DNA from: Arthrobacter sp. EpRS71
GTDB taxonomy: Bacteria > Actinomycetota > Actinomycetes > Actinomycetales > Micrococcaceae
Length of the DNA: 64,000 bases
Reading direction: 5' to 3'
Assembly: GCF_001512285.1 (NCBI RefSeq)
Contig: NZ_LNUV01000006.1
Location: 971,173 to 1,035,172, forward strand
Part shown: piece after piece, positions 42,878 to 51,726 of the stretch
How positions within the stretch are numbered: the first letter of the stretch is position 1
Layout of the letters: each line of letters starts with the position of its first letter
Translations under genes and position numbers: made by a program
The notes under the pieces: model-generated
Databases searched by the model: none
Seen by the model: only the letters and a program-made list of their open reading frames with translations
Told to the model about the DNA's origin: nothing

Positions 42878-44407
42878 ATGAACGTACCCATTCTTCAAAT
42901 GCGAGGAATCACCAAGACCTTCCCCGGCGTTAAAGCCCTTCAGGACGTCACCCTGGACGTCAACCGCGGTGAGGTTCATGCCATTTGTGGCGAGAACGGG
43001 GCCGGGAAGTCCACCCTCATGAAAGTGTTGTCCGGCGTCTACGCCCACAACACTTTCGACGGCGACATCCTCTTCGAGAACGAGCCCTGCGAATTTTCCA
43101 GCATCACGGACAGCGAGAAGCGCGGCATCGTGATCATCCACCAGGAACTGGCCCTGAGCCCGTACCTGTCGATTGCCGAGAACATCTATCTCGGGAACGA
43201 GCTTGCCAGGAATGGCTGGGTGGACTGGCGCAAAACCAACCTGGAAGCCGCCAAGCTGCTGGGACGAGTAGGCCTCAGCGAAAACCCGGTCACCCCCATC
43301 CAGCACATCAGCGTTGGTAAGCAGCAGCTGGTGGAGATCGCCAAGGCGCTGTCCAAAGAGGTGAAGCTCCTCATTCTGGATGAGCCCACTGCGGCGCTGA
43401 ACGATGAAGACTCGGACCACCTGCTGGACCTCATCCTGCACCTCAAAGGCCAGGGCGTCACCAGCATCATCATCAGCCATAAGCTCAACGAGATCCGCAA
43501 AGTGGCTGACGCCGTCACCATCATCCGCGACGGCAAGTCCATTGAGACCCTGCGCCTGGACCAAGGCCAAATCACCCAGGAACGCATCATCCGGGGCATG
43601 GTGGGCCGTGACCTGGAAAGTCTCTACCCGGACCGTACCCCCAACATCGGCGAGGAAGTCCTTCGCATCGAGGACTGGACCGTCCAGCACCCCCAAGACC
43701 ATTCCCGCATGGTGGTCAACAACGCCAGCCTCAACGTCCGCAAGGGTGAAGTGGTAGGCCTGGCCGGGCTCATGGGTGCCGGCCGGACCGAGCTGGCCAT
43801 GAGTGTCTTCGGCCGGACCTACGGCCGGGCCGTGTCCGGCAAGGTGTACAAGTACGGCCAGGAAATCAACACCTCCACCGTCTCCGATGCAATCGAGCAC
43901 GGGATCGCGTACGCCACCGAAGACCGCAAGCACTACGGCCTGAACCTCATTGAGGACATCAAGCGGAACATCTCCATGGCAGCACTGAACAAGCTGGCCA
44001 AACGGGGTTGGGTGGACGGCAACCAAGAGACCACCGTCGCCAACCATTACCGGAAGAGCATGAACATCAAGGCTCCCTCCGTTGCTGCCATCACCGGCAA
44101 GCTCTCGGGCGGAAACCAGCAAAAAGTGGTGCTCAGCAAATGGATGTTCTCAGACCCCGACGTCCTCATCCTGGACGAGCCAACCCGTGGAATCGACGTC
44201 GGCGCCAAATTTGAGATTTACACCATCATCGCGGAGCTTGCAGCGGCCGGAAAAGCCGTCATTGTGATCTCCTCCGAGCTTCCCGAGCTCCTGGGCATTT
44301 GCGACAGGATCTACACGCTGTCCGCAGGCCACATCACCGGCGAAGTCCCCATCGCCGAAGCCACCCAGGAAACCCTCATGCACTTCATGACCAAAGAGAA
44401 GGAATAG
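42878..44407 (+). CDS. gguA: Multiple monosaccharide ABC transporter ATPase (tandem domains)
   Basis: A 509-residue tandem ATPase of the ribose/galactose (CUT2) class. First domain: Walker [10 protein letters not shown] near residue 41, signature [15 protein letters not shown], Walker [12 protein letters not shown]. Second domain: [10 protein letters not shown] in place of a full Walker A, signature [16 protein letters not shown], Walker [13 protein letters not shown]. The degenerate second P-loop is normal for CUT2 ATPases. [25 protein letters not shown] resembles GguA/MmsA-type proteins. The ATG at 42878 has only a weak GGGA site; an upstream in-frame ATG at 42782 lies inside the hairpin and is not used. 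It energises uptake through the permease encoded 5 bp downstream. Confidence 0.92.
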   Translation: MNVPILQMRGITKTFPGVKALQDVTLDVNRGEVHAICGENGAGKSTLMKVLSGVYAHNTFDGDILFENEPCEFSSITDSEKRGIVIIHQELALSPYLSIAENIYLGNELARNGWVDWRKTNLEAAKLLGRVGLSENPVTPIQHISVGKQQLVEIAKALSKEVKLLILDEPTAALNDEDSDHLLDLILHLKGQGVTSIIISHKLNEIRKVADAVTIIRDGKSIETLRLDQGQITQERIIRGMVGRDLESLYPDRTPNIGEEVLRIEDWTVQHPQDHSRMVVNNASLNVRKGEVVGLAGLMGAGRTELAMSVFGRTYGRAVSGKVYKYGQEINTSTVSDAIEHGIAYATEDRKHYGLNLIEDIKRNISMAALNKLAKRGWVDGNQETTVANHYRKSMNIKAPSVAAITGKLSGGNQQKVVLSKWMFSDPDVLILDEPTRGIDVGAKFEIYTIIAELAAAGKAVIVISSELPELLGICDRIYTLSAGHITGEVPIAEATQETLMHFMTKEKE

Positions 44408-44412
44408 CGAAC

Positions 44413-45696
44413 ATGTCCGCCCTACGAGAATCCCTTGGCTTCCTCACAAGCCGCCTCCGCCAGGTTGGCATCTTCGTCGCCCTGATCCTGATCGTCATCC
44501 TCTTCCAGGTACTCACCGACGGCATCCTGCTCCAGCCGCAGAACGTCACCAACCTGGTGGTCCAGAACAGCTACATCCTGATCCTGGCCATCGGTATGGT
44601 GATGGTCATCATCGCCGGTCACATCGACCTTTCCGTCGGATCCATCGCAGGCTTCATCGGCGCCGTCGCAGGAGTGATGATCGTCCATTGGGGCTGGGCA
44701 TGGTGGCTCGCCATCCCGGCCTGCCTCCTGGTAGGCGCGCTGGTGGGTGCGTGGCAAGGCTACTGGATTGCCTACGTGGGTATCCCCGCCTTCATCGTCA
44801 CTCTTGCAGGCATGCTGATCTTCCGCGGCCTGACCCTCATTACCCTCAAGAACCAGCAGATCACCCCGTTCCCCAACGAGTTGCGCGCCCTCGGCGGCGG
44901 CTTCCTGCCTGACATTTCCGGCGGCACGTCCGTCCTGGAATGGCTGACAGTGATTCTGGGCGTCGGCGGCACCGCAGCCATTCTGTTCCAGGCACTGAAG
45001 GAACGCCGGGTTCGCCGTAAGTTCAACCTCGAAAACGAACCGATGGCATGGTTTGCCGTCAAGAACGGCTTCATCGCAGTACTGATGCTCATCATCACCT
45101 TCCTCCTGGCCAGCTACCGCGGCACCCCGATTGTCCTGATCGTCCTTGCGGTCCTGGTGATCGTGTACTCGGCACTGATGAACAACAGCATCTTCGGCCG
45201 TCACACCTACGCGATCGGTGGAAACCTCCACGCCGCTGAACTCTCCGGCATCAAGACCAAGAAGGTCACCTTCCGCCTCTTCGTCAACATGGGTGTTTTG
45301 GCTGCCCTGGCAGGTCTGGTCTTCACGGCCCGCCTGAACTCGGCACAGCCCGCCGGTGGTACAGGCTTCGAGCTCGACTCCATCGCTGCCGCCTTCATCG
45401 GCGGTGCCGCAGTACAGGGTGGTATCGGAACCGTGGCCGGCGCCATGATCGGCGGCCTGATCATGGGCGTCCTCAACAACGGCATGTCCATCCTTGGCCT
45501 GGGCACTGACTACCAGCAGCTCATCAAGGGCCTGGTGCTGCTGCTCGCCGTCGGCTTCGACATCTTCAACAAGAACCGCACCGGTTCCGGCGGAGGTTCC
45601 TCCATGGGCCGTCGCTTCAAGTGGAAGACCACGCCTCCGGCAACCGAAACGTCCACGCCCGCAAAGACTGAGCCCGTCGCGGTCGACGCGAAATAG
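44413..45696 (+). CDS. gguB: Multiple monosaccharide ABC transporter permease
   Basis: A 427-residue permease from the ATG at 44413, after AAGGAA; the longer open frame overlaps the ATPase gene and is ignored. About ten hydrophobic segments. The CUT2 permease patterns are QNVTNLVVQNSYILILAIGMVMVIIAGHIDLSVGSIAGFIGAVAG, YVGIPAFIVTLAGMLIFRGL and TARLNSAQPAGGTGFELDSIAAAFIGGAAVQGGIGTVAGAMIGGLIMGVLNNGM. A cytoplasmic loop KERRVRRKFNLENEPMAWFAVKN in the middle is typical for the longer GguB/XylH type. It works with the preceding ATPase and ChvE-like protein. The stop is 5 bp before the LacI gene, so all four genes form one operon. Confidence 0.92.
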   Translation: MSALRESLGFLTSRLRQVGIFVALILIVILFQVLTDGILLQPQNVTNLVVQNSYILILAIGMVMVIIAGHIDLSVGSIAGFIGAVAGVMIVHWGWAWWLAIPACLLVGALVGAWQGYWIAYVGIPAFIVTLAGMLIFRGLTLITLKNQQITPFPNELRALGGGFLPDISGGTSVLEWLTVILGVGGTAAILFQALKERRVRRKFNLENEPMAWFAVKNGFIAVLMLIITFLLASYRGTPIVLIVLAVLVIVYSALMNNSIFGRHTYAIGGNLHAAELSGIKTKKVTFRLFVNMGVLAALAGLVFTARLNSAQPAGGTGFELDSIAAAFIGGAAVQGGIGTVAGAMIGGLIMGVLNNGMSILGLGTDYQQLIKGLVLLLAVGFDIFNKNRTGSGGGSSMGRRFKWKTTPPATETSTPAKTEPVAVDAK

Positions 45697-45701
45697 CCGC
45701 A

Positions 45702-46718
45702 ATGTCCACAGGGGGAGCGGTGCGACCTCCCGTCATGGGAGATGTTGCCAAGATGGCGGGAGTCTCGCACCAAACCGTTTCCCGTGTCCTGAACAACCAT
45801 CCCAACGTCAGTGTCCGGACCAAGCAGCGCGTGGAATCGGCCATCGCGCAGCTTGGGTACCGCCGGAACACCGCAGCCCGCAGCCTGGTGACCCGGCGCT
45901 CCCGGACCATCGGGGTGCTTGCCTGCGAGACAGGCCAGTTCGGACCCGCGAACACGCTCCTGGGGGTGGAACAAGCCGGGCGGGAAGCGGGCTACTTCGT
46001 CAGCATTGCCAACCTCCGGGAAGTGACGGACGAGAGCGTCAACGACGCCATCGCGCACTTCCGGAACCAGTCCGTGGACGGGATTGTCGTTCTGGTCCCA
46101 CACCCGGATGTCCTCGCGGCCCTGCGCGATGTTTCCTTTTCCGTGCCCATCGTGGCCGTCGGGGCCGGCGCGGGCAACCAGTTAACGGGGGCATCTTTAG
46201 ACCAGCGGCTGGGAGCCCGCCTCGCCGTCGATCATCTGATTGGCTTGGGCCACCGCCGCATCGCCCATATTTCCGGGCCGCCGCATTGGATTGACGCCGC
46301 CGAGCGCATCAAGGGATGGCAGGAGTCCATGTCAAAAGCCGGTTTAGGGGCCGACGTCCTGCTCCAAGGTGGCTGGGACGCGGCCTCCGGCTACCGCGCC
46401 GGGCTCCACCTCATCCAGCAGCACACGGTCACGGCCGTGTTCGTTGCGAACGACCAAATGGCGGTGGGCGTACTCCGCGCCATCCAGGAAGCCGGCCTTC
46501 ACATCCCGGGAGACCTCAGCGTGGTGGGCTACGACGACCAACCCGAGGCCGAGTTCTTCATGCCGCCGCTGACCACCATCAAACAAGACTTCGAAGAACT
46601 CGGCCGGCGCTGCATGGAAGCGGTGCTGCAGCAACTGGAGGGAGACGGGGGAACCGGCGATCAGATGGTCAATCCCCGGCTGGTGATCCGCGCAACCACG
46701 GCGGCCCCACTAAACTAG
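45702..46718 (+). CDS. LacI family regulator of the monosaccharide transporter operon
   Basis: A 338-residue LacI protein. The helix-turn-helix is MGDVAKMAGVSHQTVSRVLNNHPNVSVRTKQRVESAIAQLGYRRNTAARSL, followed by IGVLACETGQFGPANTLLGVEQAG and, in the ligand domain, HLIGLGHRRIAHISGPPHWIDAAERIKGW, FVANDQMAVGVLRAI and VVGYDDQPEAEFFMPPLTTIKQDFEELGRR. The start 5 bp after the permease stop places it in the transporter operon, a negative-feedback layout. It is the natural candidate to bind the two inverted TTGTTAGCGTTCACAA sites upstream of chvE. Its product is not close to the two LacI proteins of the uronate locus. It ends 5 bp before pyrE. Confidence 0.92.
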   Translation: MSTGGAVRPPVMGDVAKMAGVSHQTVSRVLNNHPNVSVRTKQRVESAIAQLGYRRNTAARSLVTRRSRTIGVLACETGQFGPANTLLGVEQAGREAGYFVSIANLREVTDESVNDAIAHFRNQSVDGIVVLVPHPDVLAALRDVSFSVPIVAVGAGAGNQLTGASLDQRLGARLAVDHLIGLGHRRIAHISGPPHWIDAAERIKGWQESMSKAGLGADVLLQGGWDAASGYRAGLHLIQQHTVTAVFVANDQMAVGVLRAIQEAGLHIPGDLSVVGYDDQPEAEFFMPPLTTIKQDFEELGRRCMEAVLQQLEGDGGTGDQMVNPRLVIRATTAAPLN

Positions 46719-46723
46719 GAGCC

Positions 46724-47296
46724 ATGACTTCCACGCTTGATACTGCTGCTGCCCGCGCCCGCCTTCTTGAACTCATCAAAGAACTGGCGGTGGTCCGCGG
46801 CAAGGTGATCCTCTCCAGCGGCAAGGAAGCGGACTACTACATTGATCTCCGCCGCATCACCCTGCACCACGAGGCCTCCAAGCTGGTGGGTCAGGTCATG
46901 CTGGCCATGATCGACGACGCCGGCGTTTCAGTTGAGTGCGCCGGTGGACTCACCATGGGTGCGGACCCTGTGGGTACCGCAGTGATGCACGCTGCTGCGG
47001 ACGCCGGCCGCGCCGTGGACGCCTTCGTTGTCCGCAAGGCCCAGAAGTCCTACGGCATGGGCCGTCAGGTGGAAGGTCCCTCGGTTGAAGGCCGCAACGT
47101 GGTGGTCCTCGAGGACACGTCCACCACCGGCGGGTCCGCGCTGACCGCCGTCGAGGGTGTCCGTAAGGCAGGCGGCAACGTAGTGGCCGTGGCCGTCATT
47201 GTGGACCGCAACACCGGCGCCAAAGAGAAGATTGAAGCCGAAACCGGCGTACCGTACCTCTTCGCCTTCGGCAAGGATGAACTGGGCCTCGACTAA
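46724..47296 (+). CDS. pyrE: Orotate phosphoribosyltransferase
   Basis: A 190-residue protein from the ATG at 46724, which follows TAGGAGCC. SGKEADYYIDLRRITLHHEASKLVGQVM is the orotate-binding N-terminal block. The PRPP-binding loop is NVVVLEDTSTTGGSALTAVE, with the two acids that bind the PRPP-magnesium complex. VVRKAQKSYGMGRQVEG is the flexible catalytic loop with Lys residues. It converts orotate and PRPP to OMP in pyrimidine synthesis. In this window it sits behind the LacI gene with a 5-bp gap, but no other pyr gene is nearby. Read-through from the sugar operon is possible; a private promoter inside the LacI gene was not identified. Confidence 0.96.
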   Translation: MTSTLDTAAARARLLELIKELAVVRGKVILSSGKEADYYIDLRRITLHHEASKLVGQVMLAMIDDAGVSVECAGGLTMGADPVGTAVMHAAADAGRAVDAFVVRKAQKSYGMGRQVEGPSVEGRNVVVLEDTSTTGGSALTAVEGVRKAGGNVVAVAVIVDRNTGAKEKIEAETGVPYLFAFGKDELGLD

Positions 47297-47311
47297 GCCT
47301 ATGCTTGCTGC

Positions 47312-48436
47312 GTGGACGTCCAGGTAGGCAAGCTCCCGGCGCCGCCGGAGGTGAACGAAAACCTCCCCGCGCCGGTGAGTACGGAACCGGAGCAAACAGA
47401 GGATCCGGGCTCATGGGCCCGGATCCTGCCCCATGCTGCCCGGTTGAAGAAGACGTCCCGTCGTAACTTCCTCATCACCGCCGGAGCTTCAGGGACGCTC
47501 GCTGCGGACATGCTGTTCACCCGGCGCGTCCAGGCCGAGCGGAGAGCCACCAAGATCCTCCGCGTCCCGGATCCGTACTCGGACCTGTACTTCCCCAAAG
47601 CCAGCTGGATCCTCTTTCCGGGCTATAAAACCAGTTGGGAAGAGGCACAGTGGATCCTCAACTCGCTGCGTCCGGCGCTGCACCAGCGGGGCCGTCTTGC
47701 CGCCGTCGGATATTCCAACCTGGGACTGGACGTGGACGAGGTGGTCCGCGAAATCATCCTCCACGTCCGCGAGCTGGGACTGGAGAAGTTGTACTTTTAC
47801 GGTCATAGCTTCGGCGGAATGCTCGCCACCCAAGTCGCTGCCCGCCTGCTGGAGCTGCACGGCGTCGAAACGCAGTTGATCGTCCTGGACTCGAGCCCCT
47901 TCAGCCGCGCGGACGTCCTGGACCAGAGCTGGTTCGACGGCGTGGTGTTCCTGTACGAGAATGGCTTCCGCATCCCATCGGTCCTGCGTGGCGGCTATGA
48001 GCTGGGGGAGCGTGTGGCGCACAAGGACGAGCGCACCTGGCGGCAAATCCTCGACCAATCCCTGGAGCAACTCTCGCCGATCGCACCCTCCAGCGTGCTG
48101 ATCCAGACGGAGTCGGCGTACATTTACCACTTCGACGGTCTCCGGCTGGCCGGAAAAATCGGTGGTGCCAGGATGGCGTTCATCGGTAACGCCAAGGACG
48201 GCACCGTGGACTATGAGTCGGCTCGTGCGGGGTGGAGCAAGGTCTTCGGGGCCAACATGGCCCTTCCCACGCTCAGCACCGAAGGCGCCCGGCCCGCGCA
48301 CGCCAGCCCGCAATGGAACGGCAGCATCTACCGGCCGCTGCTGGAAAGGGTCCAGGACGAACTGCAGCCGCTCCCGCCCGAGCCCCAGGAGCCGTCATAC
48401 CAAGAGCCGAACGGCAAGGTCATCCGCCCGGCCTAG
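47312..48436 (+). CDS. Exported alpha/beta-hydrolase-fold protein
   Basis: A 374-residue protein with GTG start at 47312. A proline-rich cytoplasmic lead of about 45 residues is followed by a twin-arginine-type signal (TSRRNFLITAGASGTLAADML). The rest has an alpha/beta-hydrolase core: SWILFPGYKTSWEEAQWIL, then the nucleophile elbow FYGHSFGGMLATQVAARLL with Ser in GHSFGG, and LIVLDSSPFSRADVL. A later Asp (KDGTVDYE) could be the triad acid, and a C-terminal His is less clear. It could be a lipase or esterase, but the substrate is unknown. It follows pyrE by 15 bp. A regulated promoter begins just after its stop. Confidence 0.75.
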   Translation: MDVQVGKLPAPPEVNENLPAPVSTEPEQTEDPGSWARILPHAARLKKTSRRNFLITAGASGTLAADMLFTRRVQAERRATKILRVPDPYSDLYFPKASWILFPGYKTSWEEAQWILNSLRPALHQRGRLAAVGYSNLGLDVDEVVREIILHVRELGLEKLYFYGHSFGGMLATQVAARLLELHGVETQLIVLDSSPFSRADVLDQSWFDGVVFLYENGFRIPSVLRGGYELGERVAHKDERTWRQILDQSLEQLSPIAPSSVLIQTESAYIYHFDGLRLAGKIGGARMAFIGNAKDGTVDYESARAGWSKVFGANMALPTLSTEGARPAHASPQWNGSIYRPLLERVQDELQPLPPEPQEPSYQEPNGKVIRPA

Positions 48437-48444
48437 GTGAACTT

Positions 48445-48527
48445 TTGTACAAGTGAGTTCTGTACTCGAGTACAGGGTTGATATACCCGATCCTCCGTAG
48501 CGTCGTTCTTGACAGGAAATAAGAACG
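48445..48527 (+). promoter_or_regulatory. Regulated promoter of the lanthipeptide cluster
   Basis: A perfect 16-bp palindrome CTGTACTCGAGTACAG (48460-48475) overlaps a possible -35, and TATACC (48482-48487) is a possible -10. TTGTACAA (48445-48452) is a second, smaller palindrome with the same GTAC core. A further 7-bp inverted repeat CGTTCTT/AAGAACG (48504-48510 / 48521-48527) lies in the leader before GAGGAG and the ATG at 48546. These dyads are likely sites for a dedicated regulator. Confidence 0.55.
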
Positions 48528-48545
48528 AATTTCGAGGAGCGAAGT

Positions 48546-49520
48546 ATGAACGGCCTACAGCTCACGGGCATCAGCCGCAGCTTCGGTGACCGCAGGGTCC
48601 TCCACGATGTGGACCTCACGGTCCATCGCGGGGAGATTGTGGGATTCATCGGCGGCAACGGTGCAGGCAAGACCACCACCATGCGCGTGATCCTTGGTCT
48701 GCTGACCCCGGATCAAGGAGAAGTCACCTGGGAAGGCTTGCCCATCAGGGCCCAGGATCGGCGACGCATCGGGTACATGCCCGAGGAACGCGGCCTGTAC
48801 CCCCAGATGCCGGTGCGGGACCAGATCATTCACTTCGCCTTGCTCGAAGGGCACCACACCGAGGCCGCGCGTGAGGTCGCAGACAAACTCATCGTGTCCC
48901 TCGGCCTCCAAGGCCGCGAGCAGGCATTGGTCCAGGACCTCTCCTTGGGAAATCAGCAGCGCGTCCAATTGGCCGTCGCCCTGGTGGGAAATCCCGCACT
49001 GCTGGTGCTGGACGAGCCATTCTCGGGGTTGGACCCCATCGCCGTCGAAACGATGTCCCGACTCATCCGGGAGCAAGCCGACCGGGGCGTGGGAGTTCTG
49101 TTCTCCTCACACCAACTTGAGCTCGTAGAACGCCTCTGCGACAAGGTCTGCGTTCTGGATCGCGGCCGTGTGACAGCCAGCGGCAGCGTGGTGGAACTGC
49201 AGGATGACGGAAAGAGCCGCTGGCGGCTCGGCTTCTCCCGCACGGCAGATTCGTTCGCCGCCGAAGTCTCGATGGCCCGGGGCGTCGACGTGGAGTTTTC
49301 CGCCTCCGACCGCACCACGGTGCTCGTCTCAGTGGACGGCTCAGGGCGGGACGTGCCCGGCGAGATCCTTGCAGCAGCGCAACGGCACGGCGGGTTGAAA
49401 AGCATCGCGTCGGCACAGAGGTCCTTGGCAGACCTGCTGGCCGGCAAGTTCATTTCGTCAGGTCCAGGTATCACACCGGGGGCGAAGCGCTCCCTCGACA
49501 AAGTTGGAGTATCGCAATGA
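48546..49520 (+). CDS. ABC transporter ATPase (NatA-like) of the lanthipeptide cluster
   Basis: A 324-residue ATPase after a GAGGAGCGAAG site. Walker A GGNGAGKTTT near residue 37, Q-loop MPEERGLYPQM, a signature with one change from consensus (LSLGNQQRVQLAVAL instead of LSGGQ) near 140, Walker B LLVLDEPFSGLDP near 160, H-switch SSHQLELVERLCDKV. The C-terminal 90 residues resemble the DUF4162 extension seen in NatA-type exporters. It pairs with the permease encoded by the next, overlapping gene. In this setting it should export the mature peptide, protect the producer, or both. It is the first gene of the predicted biosynthetic operon. Confidence 0.92.
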   Translation: MNGLQLTGISRSFGDRRVLHDVDLTVHRGEIVGFIGGNGAGKTTTMRVILGLLTPDQGEVTWEGLPIRAQDRRRIGYMPEERGLYPQMPVRDQIIHFALLEGHHTEAAREVADKLIVSLGLQGREQALVQDLSLGNQQRVQLAVALVGNPALLVLDEPFSGLDPIAVETMSRLIREQADRGVGVLFSSHQLELVERLCDKVCVLDRGRVTASGSVVELQDDGKSRWRLGFSRTADSFAAEVSMARGVDVEFSASDRTTVLVSVDGSGRDVPGEILAAAQRHGGLKSIASAQRSLADLLAGKFISSGPGITPGAKRSLDKVGVSQ

Positions 49521-50431
49521 GCACAACAACATTTGATCGCACAACCCGCAGCGCAGCTCCTTCTTCCGGCAGTGGACTACGCGAGACGCGCCTGATCATC
49601 CGGCGCGAGGTTCTTACCAGGTTGGGAAACCGGACCATACTCACGGCCACAGGACTTCTGGCCCTTTTCGCCGGCGCTGCTGCCGGGATCGGTGGATGGT
49701 TCCTGGTGGACTCACTGGGCGGGGCTGGTGCAATGAGCTTTGATCCTCGCGCCATTTTTGCCACGGCCATGATCAGCGCATTGCTGGCCTCCTTGGTCTA
49801 CTCGGCATCGAGCCTGACCTCCGGGGTGGTGGAGGAGAAATCGTCAAGGATCGTGGAGATCCTGCTGACCAAGATCGGGATCGTCCCGTTGCTGGCTGGA
49901 AAGATGATCGGCATAGGCCTGGTTACCCTTGTCCAACTGCTGGCAATCGGCGGAACCGCCGTGGTGGGTTTCAGCGTGGTGGGGGGCTGGTCCCTCATCA
50001 ACGTCGCTGTGGGACCGAGCCTGCTGTGGTTCCTCCTCTGGTTCCTTCTGGGCTACGTGATATTCGCGGCCTTGAACACGACTCTCGCTTCCACGGTTTC
50101 CCGGCAAGAGGACCTGGGTACAGCGGTCATGCCTCTGTCAGTCCTGCAAATGGTGCTGCTGGTGGTCTCCCTCTACGTCCTGCCAATGAACCTGGGAAAC
50201 CCGTGGCTGGAGGGGTTGTCCTTCGTGCCTCTGTTCTCCTCCTACCTCATGCCGATGCGCTTCGCACTCGAACACGTGTCCACCTGGGAGATGGCGCTGG
50301 CCGCCGGCATATCCGTGGCAGCGATTCCCGCTCTGTTCTGGCTGGCCACCGTGATTTACCGGAACAACGCACTGCGCACCGGCTCACGGGTCTCCCTGCA
50401 ACAGTCCCTGACCTCCGACGAGACGGCCTAG
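49517..50431 (+). CDS. ABC-2 type transporter permease of the lanthipeptide cluster
   Basis: A 304-residue membrane protein overlapping the ATPase stop by 4 bp. N-terminal cytoplasmic stretch (ETRLIIRREVLTRLGNRTIL), then six hydrophobic segments at roughly 40-65, 78-100, 130-150, 165-190, 205-225 and 255-275. SASSLTSGVVEEKSSRIVEILLTKIGIVPLLAGKMIGIGLVTLVQ is the core NatB/ABC-2 motif, with E-E-K-x-x-R-x-x-E-x-L-L. Two NatB-type permeases probably dimerise with two ATPases to form the exporter. No peptidase domain is present, so leader removal must be done by other proteins, probably the M16 pair at 54846-57007. Confidence 0.9.
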   Translation: MSTTTFDRTTRSAAPSSGSGLRETRLIIRREVLTRLGNRTILTATGLLALFAGAAAGIGGWFLVDSLGGAGAMSFDPRAIFATAMISALLASLVYSASSLTSGVVEEKSSRIVEILLTKIGIVPLLAGKMIGIGLVTLVQLLAIGGTAVVGFSVVGGWSLINVAVGPSLLWFLLWFLLGYVIFAALNTTLASTVSRQEDLGTAVMPLSVLQMVLLVVSLYVLPMNLGNPWLEGLSFVPLFSSYLMPMRFALEHVSTWEMALAAGISVAAIPALFWLATVIYRNNALRTGSRVSLQQSLTSDETA

Positions 50432-50491
50432 CTCCAACTCGTCACCTGGTCCACAGGCCCGGCTCATCGGGTCTCTACAGATAGGAAAACC

Positions 50492-50605
50492 ATGCCTGAC
50501 AACAAGCGCAACCAATCATTGGCCACCAAGAAACTCGTCCGCAACATAGCCCTTCTGCTGATCGGTGTCCTGGCCGCCTACGCGGTAACCACCCTGCTGC
50601 TCTGA
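50492..50605 (+). CDS. 37-residue single-membrane-span peptide of the cluster
   Basis: A tiny ORF, 37 residues, with AGGAAAA just before the ATG at 50492. It has a basic N-terminus (MPDNKRNQSLATKKLVRN) and one hydrophobic helix (IALLLIGVLAAYAVTTLLL) to the end, a type II single-span topology. The stop overlaps the kinase start as TGATG (50603-50607), so it is translated and coupled. No Cys, Ser-rich core or leader motif suggests it is not a precursor. A small immunity peptide or transporter accessory subunit is plausible. Confidence 0.7.
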   Translation: MPDNKRNQSLATKKLVRNIALLLIGVLAAYAVTTLLL

Positions 50606-51726
50606 TGGAGTCCCTCATGATGACCGCCACAGCCCCGCACCCACAGTCCACCAATCCGGCAGCCCGCCACGCAGCGGGCTTGGCCACCGCTGTCCTTGCA
50701 CGCCACGGCAGGGAGGCGGTGGAAGACATCGCCCCGGCCGCCTTTGCAGGCCGCAACAGCACATGGAACATGAGGCTGAGGAGCGGGGAGAAGGTGTTCG
50801 TCAAGCAGATCTCGGCGCAGGCTTCCGGCCCGTTGGCATTCGATCGCTCGGTTGCCTTTGCCGCATTTGCTGAGCAGTCCCCTGAATTTACGCCGGCAAC
50901 GCCACAGCTCATCGGTAGCGACGCCGGGAACGGGCTCCTGGTTTTTGAACACTGCCTTGGAACCAGCCTGGCGCACCACCTGGTGGAGGAAACCATGCCG
51001 GACACCTTCCCGGAAGAAGCCGGTGAGTTGCTTGCCCGGCTCCACGCCGGCCCCGGATCCGGGTTGGAGCGCTCGACGCCTCCAAGCCCGCCGGTGGAAA
51101 TGCTCGCGGCTGGCGTTCCGCACTCTCGCTACCTTGAGTTCACAGTGGCGGAAATGGCCCTCTGGGGCGAGCTTCAGAATGACAGGGAGTTGGTCGCCGC
51201 TGCCGGGAGGCTGAAGGCCTCCGAGCGGAAGCACCAGGAACGCCCCATCCATGGCGACCTGCGCCTTGACCAGTTCCATCTTCACGATGGAAAACTGTGT
51301 GTCCTTGACTGGGAAGAGTTCGGACTCGGAGATCCTGCCCGGGACCTTGGAATGCTTGCGGGTGAGTGGATCTACCGGGCGGTCCTGGATACGGTCACTA
51401 CCCGCGGAGGAGCCTCCGCACCGCCGGCCAGATTCGACGACGAGACCGCCTCGGCGCGCATCGCCGAACGAATGGCGGCCATTGTTCCCTCAGTCCGCCG
51501 CATGTGGACGTCTTACGCCGACCATGCCGACTACCACGATCCGGATCTTCCGATTCGGGCTACTGCCCATCTGGGGTGGCATCTCGTTGACCGGACCATC
51601 ACCAGGGCTCCCATGGTGTCCCGGCTACCCGGCATCGAACGGGCAGCCGCGGGCGTTGGGCGCGAGGCACTGCTTTCACCCGGCCACTATGTCAGCGCCC
51701 TGGGTTTCGAAAGGGCACCCCGATGA
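50605..51726 (+). CDS. Class V lanthipeptide kinase-like synthetase subunit (LxmK-like, APH fold)
   Basis: A 373-residue protein with the aminoglycoside-phosphotransferase fold. The ATP-anchoring Lys is in EKVFVKQIS (Lys67). The catalytic loop is HGDLRLDQFHL (His216, Asp218), and the metal Asp is in CVLDWEEFGLGDPARDLGML (Asp235). Class V lanthipeptide systems use such a kinase to phosphorylate Ser/Thr of the precursor before elimination. It is followed by a HopA1-like lyase gene with ATGA overlap, the defining pair of that class. The start could instead be 50617, which has GGAG six bases before it. An antibiotic-resistance kinase is the alternative, but the gene order speaks against it. Confidence 0.85.
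   Translation: MESLMMTATAPHPQSTNPAARHAAGLATAVLARHGREAVEDIAPAAFAGRNSTWNMRLRSGEKVFVKQISAQASGPLAFDRSVAFAAFAEQSPEFTPATPQLIGSDAGNGLLVFEHCLGTSLAHHLVEETMPDTFPEEAGELLARLHAGPGSGLERSTPPSPPVEMLAAGVPHSRYLEFTVAEMALWGELQNDRELVAAAGRLKASERKHQERPIHGDLRLDQFHLHDGKLCVLDWEEFGLGDPARDLGMLAGEWIYRAVLDTVTTRGGASAPPARFDDETASARIAERMAAIVPSVRRMWTSYADHADYHDPDLPIRATAHLGWHLVDRTITRAPMVSRLPGIERAAAGVGREALLSPGHYVSALGFERAPR

Noticed and set aside
42749..44122. A 457-codon minus-strand open frame
   Set aside because: Antisense to the ATPase gene carrying intact Walker and signature motifs; composition is typical of a shadow frame.
50605..51726. Kinase gene as an aminoglycoside-resistance gene
   Set aside because: The fold is shared, but the overlap with a HopA1-like lyase gene and the nearby precursors make a biosynthetic kinase far more likely.
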